Assembly: GCF_014633365.1 (NCBI RefSeq)
Contig: NC_068339.1
Span: 1,059,001 to 1,123,000, forward strand
Length of the DNA stretch: 64,000 bases
Source of the DNA: Diospyros lotus
Lineage: Eukaryota > Streptophyta > Magnoliopsida > Ericales > Ebenaceae
Direction: 5' to 3'
Shown here piece by piece: positions 46,095 through 56,800 of the stretch. Made by a program: the position numbers and the translations under genes. Under the pieces are notes generated by a model. That model saw only the letters and a program-made list of their open reading frames with translations, was not told where the DNA came from and searched no databases. Position 1 is the stretch's first letter, and each line of letters begins with the position of its first letter.

Positions 46095-47700
46095 GGTATG
46101 TACTAACTAGTACCCAGAGAAGTAGAATCATATGAAGTCTCCTTTCTTGGTCTGTTCATATCCACAGCCGTTACCTCATCAGGACATCAATGTTGTGAGA
46201 CCTAATGGCTAATGTTATGCTATGGGTTTTGGATAAATGAGAAAGTTGAATCATGGGCTTTAGAAATGTCTCATTGTGATAAAATGTTACGGGTATGGTC
46301 TGTGCGCGTTACGGGTAGAAACAGTTATCCTGATAACTATGAATAAGACTAATGTAAAGTAAGGAGTAATCGTCGATAACCATTACTCTCATTTGAGGGA
46401 TGAAGATGAAGTTGGGGGGAACCCAACTCAAGAGGGTGCTAAGTATGATGCAGAATGCAGTTTGAGTTACTTCAGCTCCAGCTTGGGAAGATTCATATGC
46501 TATAATTTGGCTTGACTAATTAGCATAAATAGTTATTAAACTTTACATTAAAATATAAAAAGGTTACTGAATTTTAATTTATGGTTAAAAGATGACTGAA
46601 TTTTAATTTAGTATATATTTTTATAACTACCTTTTGCTTATAAATTAAAATTCAGCGATTTTTTTATATGATATTTAGCATTATAATTTATGTAACTTAA
46701 TCTACCTAGTATAGAGTAAAACATATATTTTATAAATGAAAAAAAAGAAAAGAAAAAGGGCATGCTCAATGGTTGGTTGAGTGGTCAAAAGTCTTGTAAT
46801 TTTCTCTTAAGACAATTTAAATCCGAGTAAGTTTACATAAATTTGTATATTATTTAATAATTCTAGACGGATAGAGTCTACAAGATCTCATTATTTAGCA
46901 GAAGGAGTGACAATTTATTTAGGTTATGTTTGGTTGGAGTTAAAGAATAAAATAGTTGTTTCATCAAAATGATGGAAAAAGTCATATTTTCTTACTTTAT
47001 CAATTTAAATATTAAAAATATATCTAAAAATTTATTATTAAAAATGTATTTACATTTTGAACTTTTTTTCTCACTTCCCAAATCTCACATTAACTAAATT
47101 TTTTTAAAAAAAAATAATAATAAAAACACATTGACAAGTAAGTAATTTTGAAGGTTCAAAAGTAGAAATTGGAATTAAAAAATTAAATATAACTGGAAAA
47201 GTGTTTAGCAATAAGGAGTAATCTAAATATTAAAGATTAATTATAAATAAAAAAAATCAAGGTGAACTAATGGGGAGAAGGTGAAGGAAGGGTTATTGTC
47301 TAGAAAAGGACTCACATTACTACTGTTCGGAAGAGACTGTGTCACTATTAAAGATAGAAATGAACAGATTTAAGTTTCTTAAAAAATTAAGTATGGACTT
47401 GAACAAGCAAGCAAAAAAATATTGAAGCAGAGGAGAGATGTAACACTATTCCCCGTATGTCTTTTTATAATTGTAATGTCATGCATGGTATTAAAATAAC
47501 ATGATATTAAAAGCCATTCAGTGTTATCATTATAATAAGAAAATAATAATATTTTAAATTAACATATCAAAATTATTATATTATTATTATTCAAGTAAAA
47601 TAACATAACATTTGTCCATACAAATAAAATTAGAGGTGGGCCCATGCCCCCGCGGGTTTGGCAAACCCGGCTATCAGACTGATCTGACAATTGCATTCAA
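46095..47700. other. AT-rich spacer between aldose epimerase and HRD3
   Basis: No gene is seen. Positions about 46510-46700 form a small AT-rich foldback: GACTGAATTTTAATTTA occurs twice, at about 46555-46610, and its inverse TAAATTAAAATTCAG lies at 46641-46655. This suggests a MITE. The remainder is low-complexity A+T with no open frame of note. The 3' UTR of the epimerase probably occupies the first few hundred bases. Confidence 0.5.
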
Positions 47701-47757
47701 GCTCCGGGATATGACGTGGCAGAACGCTACTGGCTGAGATGATCCCTTTTGACGTGG
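47653..47757 (+). promoter_or_regulatory. HRD3 proximal promoter with two TGACGTGG (UPRE-type) motifs
   Basis: TGACGTGG occurs at 47712-47719 and again at 47750-47757, 38 bp apart and 119-164 bp upstream of the HRD3 start codon. TGACGTGG is the core of the unfolded-protein-response element bound by XBP1 in animals and by the bZIP28/bZIP60 group in plants. ERAD genes are classic targets. A short palindrome GGGTTTGGCAAACCC lies just upstream (47654-47668). Function is inferred from motif and context only. ACGT-core motifs can also serve other bZIPs. Confidence 0.6.
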
Positions 47758-47875
47758 AGAGCAATCACAAGTTCCATCACTCGCACCCGATCCTAACCCC
47801 ACAGCTTCATCACAGATCGGAGAAGAAGCGAAACAAACCCAAAAGGAAAAGGAAGGCGCAGAGAAGAGAGGAGCG

Positions 47876-50800
47876 ATGCCGCGTCGCAACGAGAAGCTTC
47901 TCCACCCTCTGTTACTCGTCTCTTTCCTCCTCCTCCTCCTCCGCCCGCTCTCCGTCGCCGGCCGGATTTCCGTCCTTGTCCTCTCGCAAGAAGACCTCCA
48001 GGACTCCCTCCCCTCCCCCGCCGACGAATCCGATTCCTCTTCCGCCTCCGAATGGGACGACTCCGACGACTCCGATTCCAAGTCCGAGGAGGAGCTCGAC
48101 CCGGGCTCCTGGCGCCCGATCTTCGAGCCGGACTCGGTCGCCGCGGCTTCGGACCCCGCGACAGAGGAAGAGGCTCTTTATTACTCAGGCGTCAGAAAAA
48201 TGATGGATGGCATGAGTTTCGGGGACCCCAGGGTGGTGGACGAGGCCGCCTCCGAGATCGAGGCTGCGGCCGCCGCGGGGTACCCCCACGCACAGTCTAT
48301 TCTAGGGTTTCTGTACAGTATGGGGATGACTAGGGCACGGAACAGAGCGAAGGCGTTCTTGTACCATAACTTTGCTGCCGACGGGCGGAACATGCATTCG
48401 AAGATGGCTCTGGCGTTCACGTATTTTCGGCAAGAGGTTTGATCATCCCTCGTCTCTCTGATTTCTGTTGAAACCGTTTGCAACTTCATATAAAGTATTT
48501 TTTTATAATGTCTGTAAGGCCCTAGTATTACGAATTACAGAAAATTTCATGTTTTTGAGTGTCTTTAGATATAAAATAGTTAAAAAAAATGTTGAACTTG
48601 TTGCGACTATGAGAAGGTTTGCATCCTGAAATTGTTGCAAAGATTTTGACTTCTTGTTGATAGAGAATCCGAATGCAAAAACTGTCTAATTATGTTTTAA
48701 CAATAAAAATCTCTGACTATGTAAAACCTAATATATGGCTATTGATGTCAATTTTGAAATTTATTGACATGTGGAAGCTCTAGTTATTTTTGATGTATTG
48801 AAATTTCCATTCTTTTTCTTTCTGCCCCTGCCCTATGTAGCTTTAGACAATCCTTCTTGTTCCTAATCAGATATTGCTCTTCATTTCATTGCTGAGACCA
48901 AGAGGATTAAGGGTTATGGAAAGCATAGAACATCTTGTTCCTTATCATTTATTTTCAGTTAAAGAATATTCATGTAAACCAAGCTAGATAGTTGTATAAG
49001 TATGCCTATGAAGCTAGCAGAAGTCCTCAGTATCAAGCCGACAAGAAAATGACAAAAGTTTTTCAGCATAACTTTCAGCTAGAAAACCGACAATAGATTC
49101 TGCTTTATTAATTTTTTTTTGCAATATATCAACACACATGGAAAGCAATACAGGAAACATAAAGGGAAAGTAATACAGGATCTTATGAAATTTGACCAAT
49201 TTGTAGGTTGCACAATATATTATCGTTGTAAGATACCCAATATAGCCATGCTCAATATTATCATTCTCCACAAGTTATGTCACATCTCACTCCATCATGT
49301 TTTGCTCTGGCTGTGGCCTGTTGGATCCTATCATGGTTTTAATGCTAGCCACTTCTTTGACTGTTACTTTTTCTTTTTAACAAATGTGACTAATATAAAA
49401 GAAACAACAGATAGGTAGTGAACCTTGTATAAAAGTTCAATGGCAGTTCTTTATTTATGATATATGAAAATTCATCAAAGGAAAAAAATGATTCAAGCTA
49501 ATTACCTATATTATTTCTTAGCTTCCAGTGAATGTGTTCTTTCCACTTCGTTAGAAAATAGAACTTAGGTCAGTGCAGCAGTTTTTATGTTCTGAGATTA
49601 GGAAATATTAATTCTTTGTTGAATCTAGGACCGGTTATTCACACAAGAATCACGACTTTCTCACAACCAACCCTCACCCGATAAGAACAGAAAATAGAGT
49701 AATTAAAGCAATAACAGAAAAATGAAAGAGACAAGAAAACTTATCCTGGTTCAGGCATAAATTGCCCTACATACAGACTGCCAGAAGCCTTTGACAGAAT
49801 CCACTAGAGAAGAATCCAGAATACAGCACTCCCTCTCTCTTGCACACACTTAGGCTATGAACAATAGCCTTCCTCCCGAGAATACAAGGACCGAGCCTTT
49901 GCTCTCTCTCAATTCTCTAACACCCGTGTACGAATGCAATAGAATATAATGAATGTTGAATTACCTGCTCAGAACCTATCCGCCTCTATTTATAGGAGAT
50001 AGAGGCGGTTACAAACCAGGGACTTATATACAAATAGAGAGAAATAGAAGGACTTCCGGAACTAATTCTAAGCAGGTTAGTTCCGTTACATTTTAAACTC
50101 ATAAAACATAAAATACAATCATATTTCTAACTATATTTAAAATCCTCTACCGAGAATTGATGCTAACTACTGCAAATCCTAACACTTACCTCTGGCCGTT
50201 ACTGAATCACGTAATACATTTGCAAAGCAAAATCCAAGTTAAATTGATTGCAGAAACTTGTATGGCCGATGCGCTTCTGTAGTTTGTTAAAATGCTCTTG
50301 TTTTGATTTGTTGCAGATGTTCGATAAAGCAGTCAACCTATATGCTCAACTAGCAGAAGTGGCCGTGAATAGTTTTCTAATCTCAAAGGACACACCGGTG
50401 ATTGAACCAGTTAGGATCCATAATGGAGCAGAGGAGAACAAGGAAGCCCTAAGGAAGTCCCGAGGGGAGGAGGATGAAGATTTCCAAATCATGGAATATC
50501 AGGCACAAAAAAGGAATGCCATAGCGATGTATAGAATTGGGATAATGTACTACTTTGGGTTGAGAGGAGTTAGACGTGATCATGCCAAGGCATTGTCATG
50601 GTTTCTGAAGGCTGCAGAGAAGGGTGAACCAAAGTCCATGGAACTTCTTGGAGAGATATATGCAAGAGGAGCTGGAGTTGAAAGAAATTACACTAAGGCA
50701 TTTGAGTGGCTTAAACTTGCATCCAAACATCAACTTTATTCCGCTTATAATGGAATGGGTTATTTATATGTCAAGGGTTATGGAGTGGACAAGAACTACA

Positions 50801-53800
50801 CTATAGTAAGATCATCTCTATCCTCCTGCTGGCACATTTTGTTTTCCAAAGTTAGGCATGCTTCTTATCATAAGAGTTGATTGAGTAATATGTATGTGTT
50901 TCCCATTACACTTGCTGGATATTGTCTGCTTCTGTTTCCTCTTTGTTAAAAATCACCTACCCACTCTGGTGGCACACGAGCACCCTCAAATTATTGGGTT
51001 CTATCATTGCTGATATGCTAATGCACTTTGAATCCATATATTTGAAGGTTATATACTACCTCCACCTGGACTCATAAAAGAAAATTTATATAGTAGATAA
51101 TAGCAGAAGCTTGTTGAGCGCATGATTATTTATTTATTTATGCTTGAAACCCATTTACTGTTATCTCACAATCTGATCTTTTCATCAAAGCTGAAGATAG
51201 CTGATGATGGCTTATTTGTACTACTTGAAAAATATGGTGCTACACGCGCAACAAATTCCATACTAACAATGTGCTAAATAACATAAACTCTTAAAATCCT
51301 TTAGCTACCTCTTGCTTGACTAGGAAGAGGGATTCAAATGAACAATGGATTTATGTTATAAAATGCTAAATGCACAAAGGGATAAGTAGCTGGCAATGTC
51401 ATTGAGGACTTACACTTCATAGAAGAAAAGTTTGTCTGCATGTGGTTGACTGGACCAAAATGAGTTTCATTTTCAGCAGATTATCAAGTCCATCATTAAT
51501 TTCTGGGTTTGCACGAACTTCTTGTTTATTTTATTTTTCAGGCAAAAGAATACTTTGATAAAGCTGCTGATAATGTGGAAGCTGGTGGTCATTACAATCT
51601 AGGTGTGATGTATCTTAAAGGAATTGAGGTGAAAAGAGATGTGAAGCTAGCATGCAAATACTTTGTAGTTGCTGCTAATGCGAGTCACCCTAAGGCTTTT
51701 TATCAGTTGGCAAAGATGTTACATACTGGTGTTGGGCTCAAGAAGAATCTCCCTGCGGTAAATCTGAACAGATAATCTCTCTATATATTTATTTTCTTTC
51801 TCCGCTTCTTTGGCATGCTTCTACATATTAGGTAGTTCATATATTAGTTTACTTAGCTGGGCACTTAGTACCTAATCTTAACTTGCCTTTATGCTTTTCT
51901 GGTCTGTGACTTTGCTTTCTCTACCCCTTTCCCTGCTCAAAAAATAAATAAATAAATAAAGAAAGAAGAAGAAACCAAGTTTCTGGGCAAAATTCGCCGG
52001 TCTGTAGTTCCCTCAAGTGTGACTTAGAATTTGAAGAATTTCTCACAACTCTGTTCCAGATTTGTCAATTGGTTTATATATAAGTAGCTTCTTATTTGCT
52101 TAATTAAAAGCAGTCTTGTTGTATGAGGTTCCAGATCAATCTAGGGATAGTCAAATATTTTACCCGTACATGCAGGTAGATTGTTACTGCAGCACCTGTG
52201 TCTACCTGTTTTCCTTGCAGTGTATTTTCCCCCTCCTCCTCTGAAAGGAAACACTTTATATAAATAAGTGCTTTAAGAAGGCGAATCCTATACAAAAGAA
52301 GCTACTGTCATGACCCAAGACTAATTAGAAGGGCAATAATGTAATTAGTTACCTTAGTTGGTTAGGAGCTATTTTTGTTATTTTGTTACAGCACATGAGA
52401 CTGTTATTCTAAATATTTCTTTTAGTTGTAAAGCCTATAAATAGGCTATAGTATGTAGGGAAGGATTATGCTTGAATTGATAATTGAAAACTCTCATTCT
52501 CTCTCTAAGAATTCTCTCAAATCTCCCTCTCATTTCTCTCTTATGCTCTCCCTCAATTCTCTCTAATTTCTCCCCCGTTCTTCTTCAATTTTCCCTCTAT
52601 ACATTTTGTTCTCGACCTTAATTCAATCAGATCCTTCGATTGCCAATTTCAACTCGTTATGAACCCTAGGTTCATGACAAATGGTATTAGAGCAGTCAAT
52701 CCTTGGCTGTGGTTGATTCGATTTGAAGGCTAGTGCAATCAATTTCAGTCATTATAGTCCATGGTTTGGTGATTCAACGAACTTAGCAAGTTCAAGAACT
52801 TCAGTGAGATTGGGTGGGTCTCTCAACTAAGGATTAATTTTCGGCCATTGATGCTCGAAAATAGATTCCGATGTATGGAGGTGATTGACGACTGCTGTAC
52901 TTGATTCTCGGAATTTGAAGAGAATTACGGTCGGTATCAGCAAGTGAGTTCAAGCGACAATCAGTGTTGAGCATCGGGAACTAATTGTGTGGAGGCAATC
53001 TGCAATTAAGTGAGCGGGCAACTCGTTGCTCGCGTTTCAGATTTGAGACGGAAGGGAACAAGGAGTGAGCGAAATCGAGAGGTTGCAAGCGGATCTTGTC
53101 TCGAACTTGTAGGTGGAGTCCATTGTGAGAAACAAATTCCTCCCACTCCTTTGCTTGTTGATTTCCGAACCGTAGGCAGCAGAAATCGATCGGGTGTAGG
53201 CAATTCTTAGCGACAACAAAATTAATTGAACTTTTAGGAGGCGATTCCAGAAATAACAGAGAGTTGACGGAGCGAGGATCCGATTTTGCTATCGATCTCC
53301 AACGGTGATTGACGTTGGTGATTAGGTGAAGCAATTCCGGTAAATTACGAAACCGAGCCAGTGGTTGCAGATTGTGGTCGGTGATTGGGCGAGAAGGAGT
53401 CGGGGGAAGCGATTGTTGAATCTATAGTAATTGCGAGCAAAGCTGATTTTGGAGCAGTAGGTTGATTCGCTGCTATTTGTCTGAGTCACTGCAGTTGTGA
53501 TTCCAAAATTGAAGGCAGATCAGAGTAGCGCAGTTGAAGCGGATGGGCGATTCATAGCCGCAGTGAAGCGAAGCTAATTCCACAGGAGATATAGGCGATT
53601 CCATTGGTGAATTCCGATGATCTGGCGGAATTCCGACCGTGGAAGGATACTCCTCTATTGTTAACTCCCAACGGAGATTTTTCGATTGATCGGTGAAGCC
53701 ATTCCATAGGGCGACCTGTAGGGAGGTGACTTGCAGTGACTATAACAGAGCAGTTGGCCATAAATTTTAGCCGACTTTGAAGGTGTGTAGGCCAGGCGAG

Positions 53801-56800
53801 TCTGATAGGGATTCTAGCAAGTATAGGGAATTATTGCAGCAAATGGATCAAGAGAATTGGAAGTCTTAGGCGACTCTAGAAGGCTAATCAAGTTGCTGTA
53901 ACATGCGAATGATTCTCTGCCTAAATCAGGTTTGACTGGGTAGCGAGTTTATAGGCATCGGCAACGATCATTTTTCAATTCCAGCGGATAATAGCAACTG
54001 CTCGACCCTCAGTAGAATCAGCCATAGCTGATCCTTGACTGGCAATTCCACCAGCTATATGAATTCTGATGGAGGATGACATCAAGATGAAGCCGAGAGA
54101 ATCTCAATTACATCAGAAGAATGCTTTACTTTCAGTTGCAATGAAGTCTCAATGGCAGCCAAAGAAGGCTGCATTTTCAGTGAGGTGTCCTACTCTTGAA
54201 GCTAAGGGAGGCAGTGCATACATGAAGCAGAATGCTTCATTTTTAGTTGGAATGGAGCCTCTATGGCAGTCAAAGAAGGCTGCATTTTCAGTTGGCTAGA
54301 AGCAACAAACAGGGGAAAAGAAGTTTGAAAATGAAATCAACCAATGGGACAAGAGAGCAAGCAGTGGGGTACATGATACGAGTAAGGAATTTGGCCTTAT
54401 GATACGCGAGAAGTTGCAAGAGTTTGCGATGATACTTATTAAGAAGTATCATTACAATTTTCAGTGGAATACTTCGATGATTATCACGTAAGTTTTAACA
54501 GGGAGGAATTTCTCAAAATGGACCAGCCGAAAGAGAAGTCAAGATGGCAGGAAGGGGATTCAGCTGCAGTGATTGAGAAGTTAGAAGAAGAAATAATACC
54601 CCAATATGCATCTATTGAAAGGTTGCAAAGAAATAATAAGGAAGCAATTGATGAAGTGATGGATAGAGGAAGCCAAAGCCAACTCGTTACCCCGGGTGGC
54701 TAGTGCATGGACGGAAGGATTTGGTGGTGTTCCAGAAGTTTGTGGGAAATTGAGTAGTATTGGGTCAGGAAAATTTGATTGAAGGACCAACAATCTATAC
54801 AGATATTGGTGCTGGAATTCTTCCTCCGATTCTGGACCTACCGGAAGCTAAGAGTGGGAATACTTGCAACATTTATCTTAGGCTGGGTCAACATTGTGAT
54901 GGACCACATGCAGTTAAAGAAGGCCCTAAGTATATTGCTCCTTTGTCTTCGGATCCAAAGAAGGCTGAATCATCCTTGGCTGGGGTTAAAATAGGTATCA
55001 GACAGCCCCCAGTGCGGGTTTTGGCAGGAAGGCTAAGGGAGATAACTGAAGAAGTCGAAGTTTTTGCCGAAGGAAACAAAACTTCTGCTGCTGTGTTGTT
55101 TATTACTTCCACTAGCAAATCCAAGTTGCTGTCTACTGCATGGAAGGATGAATTGTTGGCTGAAATGGAAGTTGCAGCAGCTCCTAATGCTAATGGTCAC
55201 AAACAGCCTTGGTATGAGTATCGAAGGCAAATCTGCAATCCTCCATTGCTGCATTTCGAGGATGCTGTTGATGTCTTTCAATGTGCAGCTGTGGTGCACC
55301 ATCGAGGTGTAGGAACAACTGCTGCTGGTATTGAACTTGAACTCTATCAAATTGCTTTTATCGAAGTTCTAGGCCGAATTACGACGGGGATTGATCTTGG
55401 ATATTTAAGAATGAGGAAGAAGAAAAGGCCTAGAAGGACAAGAAAAGAAAGAAAGAAAAATTAGATAGGGAAGGCGGGAATTTGATGAATAAGAACTGCT
55501 CAATGTAATAAGTTTCTTGGGGACAAGAAACCTTTCAAGGAGAGGGGATTGTCACGACTCAAGGCTAATTAGAAGGACAATAATGTAATTAGTTACCTTA
55601 GTTGGTTAGAAGCTATTTTTGTTATTTTGTTACAGCACATGGGACTGTTATTCTAGATATTTCTTTTAGTTGTAAAGCCTATAAATAGGCTATAGTATGT
55701 GGAGAAGGATTATGCTTGAATTGATAATTGAAAACTCTCATTCTCTCTCTAACAATTCTCTCAAATCTCCCTCTCATTTCTCTCTTCTGCTCTCTCTCAA
55801 TTCTCTCTAATTTCTCCCCCATTCTTCTTCAATTTTCCCTCTATACATTCTGTTCTTGACCTTAATTCAATCGGATCCTTCCGATTGCCAATTTCAGCCC
55901 ATTATGAACCCTAGGTTCATGACAGCCACTTATGCCACGTGATCATCTAAAAAACTTTAGGAAAGAATATGCTCAGTACCCCTGAGATTTAGACTAAGAG
56001 CAGGTGCTACCCATGACCTTTGGAAAAATGCTTTGAGTACTCCTGTACAAACCATGTACTCCTGCCATTAGTTAAACCTTTATTAAATAAAATGATGCAT
56101 TTGAATTTTAAAATGGTTTTCTCTTTATCTCTCATCTCTTTCTCTCTCTGTAGATTGGAAAACATGGTGGAGTTTGCCAGCAGCCCTGCCCCCCTTCTTC
56201 CAGCTTAGAGATGAACCAGCCTAACTATGATGTTGGACCCAGCGATGGGGTTGAACCCTTTGTGGAGTGGCCATCACCAAACCGATCCCTCTCTTGGCTG
56301 AACCTAGAAGGTTCGCCATTATTGAACCCATCAATGCCATTGCTGATTGGATTCAAACCCTATTGCATTGGGGTTCGCCAGCAATGAATTTTCTGCCAGT
56401 GGTTGGCAGAAAACTTAATGTTTTTATTTTTATTTTTAAAAATATATTTATATATATATTTAGGTTAGATAAAATAGATTATATTTTTAGTTTATATATT
56501 TAGAAAAAAATATATTGTTCAAGGAAGAGAGAGGAGAGAGAAGGCTGGGTAAAATGATCATTTTATCCCATTTTTTAATAAACAATTTTCAAGTCAACAG
56601 AAAAACAAGCAGCGAAGGACTTTGATCACCTGCAATTCAGTTATAGTAAAGAGAACATGGTTATTATTATTTTCACGTGCTTCCATCTGTTGTGCTTGAG
56701 TCAATAAGACCAGTCTAAAGTTTTAATATGTTTGATTTTTGCATTTTTTAAGTGCTCCAGTTTGAATTTTCTTTCTGGGCAAACAATAACCACCACAAGT

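Larger units (their letters stand above)
52306..55924 (+). mobile_element. Non-autonomous LTR retrotransposon in HRD3 intron 3
   Basis: Two direct LTRs, 52306-52679 (374 bp) and 55550-55924 (375 bp), start TGTCA and end TTCATGACA. By hand alignment they differ at about 20 positions, mostly transitions, so they are near 95 percent identical. Flanks GCTAC (52301-52305) and GCCAC (55925-55929) form a 5-bp target duplication with one change. The primer-binding site TGGTATTAGAGCA begins 2 bp inside the 5' LTR and matches the initiator-tRNA-Met type with one change. A polypurine tract AAGGAGAGGGGA abuts the 3' LTR. The 2.9-kb interior has no recognisable gag, protease, reverse transcriptase or integrase. 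The element lies in the same orientation as HRD3. Confidence 0.88.

Noticed and set aside
47739..48203. 154-codon plus-strand frame across the HRD3 start
   Set aside because: Arg/Ser/Pro-rich alternate-frame shadow of the GC-rich HRD3 first exon. It would only matter as an upstream ORF if transcription began before 47739.
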